A stretch of 7,052 bases of DNA, from positions 1 to 7,052 of the forward strand of contig JADYYU010000160.1 in NCBI GenBank assembly GCA_020853515.1. Reading direction: 5' to 3'. Source of the DNA: Chitinophagaceae bacterium (GTDB taxonomy: Bacteria; Bacteroidota; Bacteroidia; Chitinophagales; Chitinophagaceae). Position 1 is the stretch's first letter, and each line of letters begins with the position of its first letter. A program made the position numbers and the translations under genes. Shown piece by piece: positions 1-6,785 of the stretch. The notes under the pieces were generated by a model, which was not told the DNA's origin, did not search any database, and saw nothing but the letters and a program-made list of their open reading frames with translations.

Positions 1-1629
1 CAGCAGATACATCACCACCACAAAATTACCGAAACCAAAACGGCCTGTCAGATAGGCGATCAGGGCTACCACTGCAAAACCAATTGATGTAACGGTGGTA
101 CCTTTGGTCCATCTGATTTTCTCTTTCCCATCATATTCTTTTTCAGTCATAAAATCGACTGCAAATACCGGATTGATAATATATGCTACGAGCAATGAAG
201 CGATGAGGGTGATGATAAGGGTGATGGGCAAATAAAACATAAAACTACCGATCACCCCTTTCCAGAACGCCAGTGGAATAAAAGGCAGCAAGGTGGTAAT
301 AGTGCCGGTCAGTACAGGTAAAAACACCTCACCGGTTGCTTTTTTAACGGCCTCTTTAATGGGTAGTTTTTCATCATGAAATATACGATGTGAATTTTCA
401 ATCACCACAATAGCATCATCCACTACGATACCCAAAGCCAGCAGGAACGAAAACAATACGATCATGTTAAGGGTAAAGCCAATGGTTGGCAATACCATAA
501 AGGCGATGGCGCAGGACAGGGGCACTGACATGGCCACAAAGATGGCATTGGTTGTACCCATAAAAAACATCAGGATAAACGTCACCAGAATAAAGCCGAT
601 GATGATGGTATTGATCAGGACATGCAGGGTAGTCAGGGTAGCGTCTGACTGATCGCCGGTCACAACCACATTCAGGTCTTTTGGCAGCTCGCTTTTTTTC
701 ATTTCCGTGATGATCTCATCGATTTTGTCAGATGCGTCGATCAGGTTTTTACCACTGGCCTTGATCACATTCAGGGTAATTACGTTTTTGCTGTCGAGCC
801 GCGCAAAACTTTCCTGATCCTTGTAGGTATCTACTACTTCTGCAATATCTTTTAGGTAAACGGTTGCTCCCTGCGGGGTTTTAATAACCACATTGCCAAT
901 TTCTTCCGCTGTTTTAAATACTTTTTTGATACTGATGATCCGCTGTTCGCCCTCTACTTTCACAATGCCGGGTGTGGCCTCAATATTTTCTGAACCAATA
1001 GCCGTTTGTATATCTCTGAACGAAAGCATAGCAGCCTGCATTCTGTACAGATCTACATTGATCTGTATTTCACGGTCAAGTCCGCCCACTTTATCTACCC
1101 GCTTGATCTCCTTCATGCTTTCGATACGGTCTTTGATTCTGTCGGCATATTCTTCCAGACGGTTCACATCATAATTACCGTAAATATTTACAAAGCGGAT
1201 CGGAAATTCAGACACGTCAATGTCTTTTACTTCAGGATCATTAGGCAGATTTTTTGGCAGGCCATTCGGATCTGATTTGGCTTTGTCCACGGCATCGTTC
1301 ACATCCTGCTTGGCTTTTTCTACTTTCACATCCGTATTGAATTCAGCAATAACCACCGAAAAATCCTGAAATGAATTACTGGTCACTTTTTTGATCCCGG
1401 AAATATTTTTCAGTTGTTTTTCAATTGGTTTGGATACCAGATTTTCCATATTCTCAGGTGAAGTACCGGGGTTGATGGTCTGCACGATGATCGATGGAAA
1501 TTTGACTTCGGGAAATCGTTCCTTTGGCAGGTTGATATAACTCACCAAACCGATCAGTGTAATGATAATGGTCATTACATAAATGCTGGTTCTGTTATTG
1601 ATGGGCCAAACGGATGGATTGAATTTCAT
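1..1629 (-). CDS. RND efflux permease, AcrB-like inner-membrane pump subunit (N-terminal half, partial)
   Basis: This is the first 543 residues of a proton-driven RND exporter, which would capture substrates in the periplasm or outer leaflet and pass them to the adaptor and outer membrane channel. The gene runs off the left edge; family members are usually a little over 1000 residues, so about half is present. A first membrane helix lies near residues 15-33, followed by a 'LPKERFPEV' stretch typical of the entry to the porter domain. The periplasmic porter region spans roughly 40-325. Helices TM2-TM6 fall at about 335-490. TM4 carries GIVVDDAIVVIEN, whose paired aspartates D404 and D405 match the proton-relay pair of AcrB. 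An in-frame stop lies just upstream of the ATG, which fixes the start. The last gene in view of the pump operon, it starts 119 bp after the adaptor gene ends. Sequence alone does not show the substrate, and there are no obvious signs of a metal-exporting subtype. Confidence 0.95.
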   Translation of the reverse strand, partial: MKFNPSVWPINNRTSIYVMTIIITLIGLVSYINLPKERFPEVKFPSIIVQTINPGTSPENMENLVSKPIEKQLKNISGIKKVTSNSFQDFSVVIAEFNTDVKVEKAKQDVNDAVDKAKSDPNGLPKNLPNDPEVKDIDVSEFPIRFVNIYGNYDVNRLEEYADRIKDRIESMKEIKRVDKVGGLDREIQINVDLYRMQAAMLSFRDIQTAIGSENIEATPGIVKVEGEQRIISIKKVFKTAEEIGNVVIKTPQGATVYLKDIAEVVDTYKDQESFARLDSKNVITLNVIKASGKNLIDASDKIDEIITEMKKSELPKDLNVVVTGDQSDATLTTLHVLINTIIIGFILVTFILMFFMGTTNAIFVAMSVPLSCAIAFMVLPTIGFTLNMIVLFSFLLALGIVVDDAIVVIENSHRIFHDEKLPIKEAVKKATGEVFLPVLTGTITTLLPFIPLAFWKGVIGSFMFYLPITLIITLIASLLVAYIINPVFAVDFMTEKEYDGKEKIRWTKGTTVTSIGFAVVALIAYLTGRFGFGNFVVVMYLL

Positions 1630-1656
1630 TTTTTTTATTTTTGTTCAGTGATAGGT

Positions 1657-1675
1657 TGCACATGTTCAGTGTGCA
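1657..1675. repeat. Short inverted repeat in the adaptor-permease gap
   Basis: A perfect 6-bp inverted repeat, TGCACA and TGTGCA, encloses a 7-base loop and sits 28 bp upstream of the permease start. A 9-base direct repeat TGTTCAGTG (1642-1650 and 1663-1671) overlaps it. In the mRNA it could form a small hairpin in the leader of the permease cistron. There is no U-tract after it on the minus strand, so it is not a normal terminator. It may be a processing or translation-control element, or chance. Confidence 0.3.
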
Positions 1676-1748
1676 GGCCAGGGGTTTGTCTTTTAAAAAA
1701 ATTACAGTGTTGCTGTTCAATGAAGGTGCATTTTATCTGAACCTTTTT

Positions 1749-2873
1749 CTATTGTTCTATTTTCAACTGGTCACCCACATTCAGTTCTTCATAACCTGTG
1801 GTGATCACACGATCGCCCAATGAAAGTCCGCTCAGAATTTCCACTTTGCTTTCGTAGGAGTTACCCAAAGTCACTTCACGCAATTCTGATTTATTTTGCT
1901 GATCGGCTACATATACAAAATTTCCTTTCTCTGCTTTTTGAATCACGCCGGATGGCAATACAAAGGCACGGCTGTTTTGATAGGTAGCTATTTTAACCAG
2001 GGCCGTCATATTAGGCTGAAACTTAGCGCTTGAAGGCAATGGAATGTACACAGCAAATGCGCGTGACATTTCATTGATAATCTTTTCGGCATAATTTATT
2101 TTGGTCATGAGAGTATCTCTGATATCGGGAAAAATCAGCATCACGCTGCTGCCGGTTCTCACCACGCCCGCATAGTTTTCAGGAATCTGCGCTTTGATCT
2201 TTAGTTTTCCTGTATTCACAATTTTGATCACAGGCGGATTGACCGGAGATGCAAATGATTGCCCTACCGTGGCATCTACAGCGTCTACAACGCCGCTGAT
2301 CGGAGAATATACATTGAAAGATTTTTTACTGCTGAGTGAAGTATTTTTTTGCTTCAGCAAAGCTTCATATTGATTTTTTGCAGATAACAATTGTATCTCA
2401 GTTCCGATTTCCTGATCCCAGAGTCGTTTTTGTTTATCATACATTGTTTTTGCAAAAGCGATCTGCTGATCGATCTGCGCAATGCTGCTGTTGACCGTTT
2501 CTGAGCGCAAGGATGCCACTACCTGACCTTTACTTACATACTGACCCGGCTTTACAAAAATAGCACTGATGATACCCGGTGTTTCCGGAATGGCATTCAC
2601 CACTTCATCTACATCTACTTTGCCCTGCACTGAGATGTAATTATTGAAGGTAGATAAGCCCATACTGGTGACCCCTACGGCGATCACGCGTGTATTTTTT
2701 TTGCTGGTATCAGATGCTTCGAGGGTCGAAATTTTGGCCTGCAGTTCCTTCTGCTGTTTTTTCAGATCGGCCAGTTCGGCTTTAGTGTCTTTCTTTCCCT
2801 TACCGCCACCGCAGGATGTCAGGGCCACGGAGAAAAAACTAAGTGCGACGAGTGAGTAAATGGTATGTTTCAT
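1749..2873 (-). CDS. RND efflux membrane fusion protein (HlyD/AcrA-type periplasmic adaptor lipoprotein)
   Basis: This 374-residue adaptor would bridge the inner-membrane permease and the outer membrane factor. It begins with a lipoprotein signal peptide ending in the lipobox LTSC, with C21 as the lipidated cysteine, followed by GGGKGKK. Residues 28-56 form a short charged heptad-like coiled coil. The first half of the lipoyl-like domain is near 90-123 (PGIISAIFVKPGQYVSKGQVV), the alpha-hairpin near 124-182, and the second lipoyl half near 187-207 (VYSPISGVVDAVDATVGQSF). A beta-barrel (about 220-300) and a membrane-proximal domain (about 300-372) complete the usual adaptor order. An ATG 16 codons upstream, at 2921, would also be open, but it would bury the signal peptide behind a polar extension, so 2873 is preferred; 2882 is also possible. 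It sits between the outer membrane factor and permease genes on the same strand. Confidence 0.94.
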   Translation of the reverse strand: MKHTIYSLVALSFFSVALTSCGGGKGKKDTKAELADLKKQQKELQAKISTLEASDTSKKNTRVIAVGVTSMGLSTFNNYISVQGKVDVDEVVNAIPETPGIISAIFVKPGQYVSKGQVVASLRSETVNSSIAQIDQQIAFAKTMYDKQKRLWDQEIGTEIQLLSAKNQYEALLKQKNTSLSSKKSFNVYSPISGVVDAVDATVGQSFASPVNPPVIKIVNTGKLKIKAQIPENYAGVVRTGSSVMLIFPDIRDTLMTKINYAEKIINEMSRAFAVYIPLPSSAKFQPNMTALVKIATYQNSRAFVLPSGVIQKAEKGNFVYVADQQNKSELREVTLGNSYESKVEILSGLSLGDRVITTGYEELNVGDQLKIEQ

Positions 2874-2977
2874 AAATGTCATGTTGAGATTTGAGATTTT
2901 TAAATTTGAGGGGTGCTGCATTGGATATGTTGGATGTAAGATGTCGTTTTGTAAAGTTGTAGGATAGCTGGCAATTT

Positions 2978-4366
2978 TTATTTCAGTAGTCCGAGTGATT
3001 TTTGAAAGTCAATTTTAGAGATAATCGCTTCGTATAGTGAATTAAAATAGTTGGTCTGGGCATCTTTCAGGGCCGTTTCGGCCTGTAAGATTTCAATATT
3101 GGTACCGACACCTTCTTTATACTTCTTTTGCGCGATGTCATATACTTTTTGTGCCAGGGCAATATTATTATTCTGGTTTTCGAGACTGATGATGCTGTTG
3201 CGGAGTTGTGTTTTGGCATTGTCACTTTCCAGATCCACAGCTTGTTTGAATGCCAGCATGTCGTTATCATTTTTCATCATATTCAGTCGGGCCTGATTCA
3301 TCTTTGCTTTACGGGTGCCACCATCGTACAGGGGCATGGAAGCACTTAATACAAAAGCACCGGTAGGAAAGTAAGGAAGCGTAAACAACTCCTTAAAGGC
3401 CATCGTTTGGGTAGCGTAACTTCCGCTGAGCACTGCGGCCACGGTAGGCAGATAGCCTTTTCTGTATCGTTCAAAATCGTATCCGTTCAGTCTTTTGGCT
3501 GTTTTGAGCAAATTCATTTCAATGCGGTTGTTATAGTCAAGCACCTTATCCAGTTCCAGATCTTTTTTTACTTCATCGATGTTCAGTTCGTCGCCGAGTT
3601 GAATATTTTGCTGCAGGGGCATACCCATCTGAAATTTCAATACGGCGTAACTGAGTTCGATCAGGTTTTGAATTTTATCTTTTTCGGTTTGCAGATTATT
3701 TTTTTGAACGGTGAGGCGGTCGGCATCAATTTTTTCTGCAAATCCTTCGTTGTATAATTTTTGTGTCATGTCTGCAAGTGAGGCCAACAGTCTGATATTT
3801 TCGTTGATCAGGGCCATTCTTTTTTCTGCGATCACACAATTGTAGTAAGCTTTTGAAACCGCCACTTTCACCTCTTCTTCTGTACGCTTTGTATTCAACA
3901 CTGACAATTCTTCGAGACTTTTTCTGGCCTTGATCGCTACCAGTACACCGGCGTCAAACAAGATCTGGGATGCCTGAATGCCTGCTGATGCATTCAGCGG
4001 CAATCCGAATTTCAGTTCACTGTATTTTTCTTTGGGCTGACTTTGGTAAGCCATATAAGCGGGTGTATCGATTTTAAAAAAACTCAGGCTGGAAGCAAAA
4101 TCGAATGCGCCTGCATCCGCCCGTTGTTTGGGAATCACAAACAGATACTGAAACTGTCCGTTAGCAGTAACCTGAGGCCGGGCAATACCAATAATTTCTT
4201 TATTTTTTTCCAATTGCAGTTGTTCGTCCAGCAAAGCCCCTTTTATTTTGGGCTGGTTTTTCATGGCGTATTCGATACAGGCTCTCAGCGTGAGACTTTC
4301 GCCCGTTTGTGCCTGCAGTTGGGTGGTGGCCAGTAATACAAAAGCCAGTATGGATTTAATCTTCAT
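2978..4366 (-). CDS. TolC-like outer membrane factor of the RND efflux pump
   Basis: This 462-residue protein belongs to the outer membrane efflux protein (OEP/TolC) family, whose trimers form the exit duct of tripartite pumps. A Sec signal peptide covers residues 1-19, with likely cleavage after LQA. The two internal OEP repeats are visible: one begins with LTLRACIEYAMKNQPKIKGA at 25-44 and runs to about 250, and the second begins near RIEMNLLKTAKR at 281. The second repeat includes a beta-strand stretch around 305-347 ending SASMPLYDGG, then a long helix. The closing YKEGVGTNIEILQAETAL (416-433) is highly typical of the family. An in-frame ATG eight codons earlier, at 4390, overlaps the end of the regulator gene, but the start at 4366 gives a clean signal peptide and lies 4 bases after the regulator's stop. 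That spacing suggests translational coupling with the regulator. The adaptor gene follows after 104 bp. Confidence 0.93.
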   Translation of the reverse strand: MKIKSILAFVLLATTQLQAQTGESLTLRACIEYAMKNQPKIKGALLDEQLQLEKNKEIIGIARPQVTANGQFQYLFVIPKQRADAGAFDFASSLSFFKIDTPAYMAYQSQPKEKYSELKFGLPLNASAGIQASQILFDAGVLVAIKARKSLEELSVLNTKRTEEEVKVAVSKAYYNCVIAEKRMALINENIRLLASLADMTQKLYNEGFAEKIDADRLTVQKNNLQTEKDKIQNLIELSYAVLKFQMGMPLQQNIQLGDELNIDEVKKDLELDKVLDYNNRIEMNLLKTAKRLNGYDFERYRKGYLPTVAAVLSGSYATQTMAFKELFTLPYFPTGAFVLSASMPLYDGGTRKAKMNQARLNMMKNDNDMLAFKQAVDLESDNAKTQLRNSIISLENQNNNIALAQKVYDIAQKKYKEGVGTNIEILQAETALKDAQTNYFNSLYEAIISKIDFQKSLGLLK

Positions 4367-4370
4367 CAAA

Positions 4371-4988
4371 TTATTTTTTATTGATTTCATCGAAGTGTTT
4401 GGTTATAAGTTTATGTCCTTTAATAGATGCAATTCCGTACATATAATTTGCAAAGATCTGCACATTTACTTTTACGATATCATATTGGTCCTGCGGAAAA
4501 ATATTATTTTGAAAAACGATCAATGCCGACTCCATTCTGAAGCGGGTGATGATCTCAATATCAATATCTTCGCGGTACAATCCTTCACTGATGCCCTGTT
4601 TCAGATTTTCAGAGACGCATTTATATAAAAACTCCTGCTTATGCATTTGCAGAAATTTATAGGCCGAGGGATAAAATTTTTGCATTTCCATATAACAGAC
4701 CATATTCAGGCCTCTTACCATGCATTCCATCAATTGCAATATTTTGATGATCTGCTCTACGGCATTTTGCGAAGCGTTAAAGGCAGCCTCTGTCTGCATC
4801 TGGTTTTCGTGCAGCATATACTTCACCGTTTCAAGCACCAGTTCATCCTTATCTCTGAAAAGCTCATACAACGTTTTTTTTGAAACCCCGATCGGTCGGG
4901 CCAGATCATCCATGGTCACACTTTTAAAACCATACTGTCTGAACTGATCGAAAGCAGCAACGATGATATTTTGTCGATGGTCGTTCAC
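4371..4988 (-). CDS. TetR-family transcriptional regulator of the efflux operon
   Basis: This 205-residue protein has the standard TetR layout. An N-terminal helix-turn-helix spans about residues 7-52, with the recognition part VTMDDLARPIGVSKKTLYELF at 24-44. A divergent all-helical ligand-binding and dimerisation domain spans about 55-200. The start codon appears to be GTG, because no in-frame ATG exists upstream and the next internal ATG would remove part of the DNA-binding domain. As first gene of the efflux operon, 4 bp before the outer membrane factor, it is most likely a local repressor that also controls its own expression. A perfect inverted repeat 17 bp upstream of the start is the candidate binding site. 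The inducer cannot be told from the sequence. An activating role is possible but less usual for the family. Confidence 0.93.
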   Translation of the reverse strand: MNDHRQNIIVAAFDQFRQYGFKSVTMDDLARPIGVSKKTLYELFRDKDELVLETVKYMLHENQMQTEAAFNASQNAVEQIIKILQLMECMVRGLNMVCYMEMQKFYPSAYKFLQMHKQEFLYKCVSENLKQGISEGLYREDIDIEIITRFRMESALIVFQNNIFPQDQYDIVKVNVQIFANYMYGIASIKGHKLITKHFDEINKK

Positions 4989-4993
4989 GGCGG

Positions 4994-5001
4994 CAAAACT
5001 A
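4994..5001 (-). promoter_or_regulatory. Candidate -7 promoter box of the efflux operon
   Basis: On the minus strand the bases read TAGTTTTG, an exact match to the Bacteroidota -7 consensus TAnnTTTG. No clear -33 TTTG is seen at the expected distance; that region is occupied by the inverted repeat. Transcription would start only a few bases before, or at, the GTG start codon of the regulator gene. Confidence 0.45.
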
Positions 5002-5004
5002 TGG

Positions 5005-5028
5005 AAACTTTTTTTACTAAAAAAGTTT
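5005..5028. promoter_or_regulatory. Candidate TetR-family operator (24-bp perfect inverted repeat)
   Basis: Two 10-bp arms, AAACTTTTTT and AAAAAAGTTT, are perfectly complementary and separated by the 4-base spacer TACT. Length and symmetry suit a dimeric TetR-family protein. The repeat lies directly upstream of the candidate -7 box, centred about 28 bp before the regulator's GTG, so a bound protein would block the -33 region. It also lies 69 bp upstream of the divergent secreted-protein gene. Its AT-rich arms make chance symmetry more likely than usual, but position and arm length favour a real site. Binding by the adjacent regulator is inferred. Confidence 0.65.
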
Positions 5029-5064
5029 TTTCAATACGCATTAACTCCTGACTAACGAATTGAT

Positions 5065-5072
5065 TATATTTA
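5065..5072 (+). promoter_or_regulatory. Candidate -7 promoter box for the PKD/T9SS protein gene
   Basis: TATATTTA matches seven of eight positions of the TAnnTTTG consensus and lies 25 bp upstream of the ATG, giving a plausible leader of about 20 bases. No good -33 element is seen, so the call is weak. Confidence 0.3.
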
Positions 5073-5097
5073 CAGTTCAAAAAAATAATACAACATT

Positions 5098-5748
5098 ATG
5101 AAACAAACAATTTTTACACTGGCATGCCTGATCGGCACCACTTTCTTTGGCATCCATTCAGCTCATGCACAATGTAGCGCCAATTTCGCTGTTTACCAGG
5201 ATACGACCGTTGGCGCGCAGCCTCACACCTATATTGGTGAAAACCTCTGTCAGCCTCAAAACATGATGATGGTAGATACCGTTAACTACACCTATACCTG
5301 GCAATGGGGCGACGGCAGCAGCACTACCGCTCCTTATCCTTCTCACACCTATGCGGCAGCCGGTAATTACACCATTAACCTGCTGATGCTCAGCAACCCG
5401 GCTCTCGGATGCAGCGACAGCATGACCCTTACAGCCACCATCAACAAGAATACTGCAATGTATTCCATTACGTTCAAAAACCCTGCTGTGATCGCATCTG
5501 CAAAGGATGTCAGTGCGCAGGCGTTTAGCCTTTACCCTAATCCTGCCAATGATCAGTTGTTTATTAAAGGTTTGAAAAATGAAAACTATGCCGTATCGAT
5601 CTACAGTCCTGACGGCCGTCTGATTGCTTCGCCCAAACTCGAAAACAATCTGTTTGTTTCAATAGCTGCCTTAGCTTCTGGAAATTATTTTATGAAGATT
5701 ACAGGAGCTGAACAAAAAACCAGCACGCTGAAGTTTACGAAAAATTAA
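5098..5748 (+). CDS. Small secreted protein with one PKD-like domain and a T9SS type A sorting domain
   Basis: This 216-residue protein is predicted to cross the inner membrane by Sec and the outer membrane by the type IX secretion system. A signal peptide covers residues 1-24, with cleavage after AHA. Residues about 26-116 form a PKD-like immunoglobulin fold, shown by YTWQWGDGS (66-74), HTYAAAGNYTINL (83-95) and the closing strand MTLTATIN. Residues about 142-216 form a C-terminal sorting domain: FSLYPNPANDQLFI, then VSIYSPDGRLI, then a final LASGNYFMKITGAEQKTSTLKF pattern. There is no catalytic domain, so a binding, adhesive or structural role at the cell surface is likely but unproven. The mature part keeps three cysteines (C26, C51, C105). 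The gene is divergent from the efflux operon and has its own terminator, so it is probably a single-gene unit. Confidence 0.88.
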   Translation: MKQTIFTLACLIGTTFFGIHSAHAQCSANFAVYQDTTVGAQPHTYIGENLCQPQNMMMVDTVNYTYTWQWGDGSSTTAPYPSHTYAAAGNYTINLLMLSNPALGCSDSMTLTATINKNTAMYSITFKNPAVIASAKDVSAQAFSLYPNPANDQLFIKGLKNENYAVSIYSPDGRLIASPKLENNLFVSIAALASGNYFMKITGAEQKTSTLKFTKN

Positions 5749-5771
5749 TCTCATTAAGAGCGTACCATTAT

Positions 5772-5801
5772 AAAGCCGGCTTTCATCAGCCGGTTTTTTT
5801 A
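5772..5801 (+). terminator. Rho-independent terminator after the PKD/T9SS gene
   Basis: A GC-rich stem (CCGGCT with AGCCGG, extended outward by one G-T pair and three A-T pairs) closes a 6-base loop TTCATC. It is followed by seven T residues at 5794-5800. It lies 23 bp past the stop codon. On the opposite strand no T-run follows the stem, so it should act mainly in the plus direction. Confidence 0.9.
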
Positions 5802-5861
5802 TTTGTGAAACGGGGACTTCCGGAAGAAAAATAGAAGCTTCGCCTTTATTAGCTGGCTTGG

Positions 5862-6671
5862 TTAAAAGCTATAACCAACGTTAATTCCGATCATGCGGGC
5901 GCCAAATGTAAAACCGTTTGATTTGTTGCTGAAGCCACTGCCTGACCAACTATACTGATTGCTAAAACCAAGGGCATTATTATAGCTTTCGGTTGATGAT
6001 TCAATATATGCCCTGTCATATTCATTAAGACCCGATGTATTGATCTTGCTTGAATTATTTATATACTCCATTCCTACCCATGGGCCTAAAAACCAGAAGT
6101 CGATCGTCATACGTTTTTTGGTCAGTATTTGCAGACCAAACAAAATGCCTGCACCAAAGGTATTGATTTGATTTTTGTACGTAGCGGTCTTCAGCGCTGC
6201 ACTGCCGGCACCGGTGTCCTGATAGCGGTAGTCAGCGGTCAGGGTTTCATATTTGTAACGTAAAAAGGGCGCCAGATAAAGTCCGCGCGGTGCTTTCCTT
6301 TTAAAATAAAATCTGAATTCGGGTGTTAGCATGAGCGCTTTGTACCGCGATGATCTCAGCATAAAGAGCGTTTCAGCACTTGCCGTAAACGCCGTATCCT
6401 TCATCAGTACATTCAGAATGGGCGTTGAAAAATTAGGCCGGTAAATAATTCCCATTGCAAAAGATGTTGACCGGTTCAGCTTTCGTTCGTATTGTAAAGA
6501 AAGCGACCTCAATAATAAACTGCTCATATTTAATTTTACTACATTGTCTACCAGTTCGTACACCTGTTTCTTCTTTTTTTCCGGTCGTGGCCTGGGTGTA
6601 CGGGGCTGGTCCTGGGCCAGCAGAAGAAGACCGTTTAAGGAAAAAATAATGACAAGCAGGGTGGTTTTCAT
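5862..6671 (-). CDS. DUF3575-like outer membrane beta-barrel protein
   Basis: This 269-residue protein has a signal peptide at residues 1-19 (cleavage after LLA) and then a proline- and lysine-rich linker (DQPRTPRPRPEKKKK, 21-35). The segment VVKLNMSSLLLRSLSLQYERKL (44-65) matches the opening of the DUF3575 family, in which several Bacteroidota outer membrane proteins fall. Alternating polar and apolar strands follow, such as LTPEFRFYFKRKAPRGLYLAPFLRYKYE at 115-142. The chain ends in a beta-strand with terminal phenylalanine (INVGYSF), the usual signal for beta-barrel insertion. Function in this family is not known to me. The frame is open 34 codons upstream to 6773, but the start at 6671 places the signal peptide at the N-terminus; ATGs at 6677 and 6683 are minor alternatives. 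It converges on the PKD gene, and I see no clear terminator of its own. Confidence 0.85.
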   Translation of the reverse strand: MKTTLLVIIFSLNGLLLLAQDQPRTPRPRPEKKKKQVYELVDNVVKLNMSSLLLRSLSLQYERKLNRSTSFAMGIIYRPNFSTPILNVLMKDTAFTASAETLFMLRSSRYKALMLTPEFRFYFKRKAPRGLYLAPFLRYKYETLTADYRYQDTGAGSAALKTATYKNQINTFGAGILFGLQILTKKRMTIDFWFLGPWVGMEYINNSSKINTSGLNEYDRAYIESSTESYNNALGFSNQYSWSGSGFSNKSNGFTFGARMIGINVGYSF

Positions 6672-6687
6672 ATGCATGATCATAAAA

Positions 6688-6695
6688 CGAAAATA
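6688..6695 (-). promoter_or_regulatory. Candidate -7 promoter box for the DUF3575-like gene
   Basis: The minus strand reads TATTTTCG, matching seven of eight positions of TAnnTTTG, 16 bp upstream of the preferred ATG. A transcript starting just downstream would barely include the alternative ATGs at 6683 and 6677 and would exclude the longer frame up to 6773, which supports the start chosen at 6671. No good -33 element is seen. Confidence 0.3.
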
Positions 6696-6758
6696 AACAA
6701 CATTTTTCAGAACTGAACTTTTTATATTAATTAACAGGAAGTGTTTCGGCGAATAAAA

Positions 6759-6766
6759 TAAATTTG
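6759..6766 (+). promoter_or_regulatory. Candidate -7 promoter box for the plus-strand hydrolase-like gene
   Basis: TAAATTTG is an exact match to the Bacteroidota -7 consensus TAnnTTTG and lies 19 bp upstream of the ATG at 6786. The predicted leader would be only about 13 bases. The -33 element is not recognisable. Confidence 0.45.
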
Positions 6767-6785
6767 AATGCAATTATATTTCCCC

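Noticed and set aside
893..1275. Two overlapping plus-strand open frames opposite the permease gene
   Set aside because: They lie opposite the porter domain of the permease, overlap each other and show no domain or leader features.
1700..1735. An internal promoter for the permease (TAATTTTT on the minus strand)
   Set aside because: The -7 match is partial, the nearest upstream TTG is too close for a -33 box, and the region is simply AT-rich.
3407..3757. A 116-codon plus-strand open frame inside the outer membrane factor gene
   Set aside because: It is fully antisense to a clear TolC-family gene and its translation resembles no protein I know.
4248..4628. A 126-codon plus-strand open frame spanning the junction of the regulator and outer membrane factor genes
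   Set aside because: It is antisense to two well-supported genes, has no recognisable domain and is expected by chance on the opposite strand.
5817..5841. Palindromes CTTCCGGAAG and GAAGCTTC as a terminator for the minus-strand gene
   Set aside because: Each is self-complementary without a loop and no T-run follows on the minus strand, so neither makes a convincing terminator.
6672..6773. N-terminal extension of the DUF3575-like protein up to 6773
   Set aside because: It would put 34 residues before an otherwise normal signal peptide and cover the likely promoters, so I treat it as non-coding.
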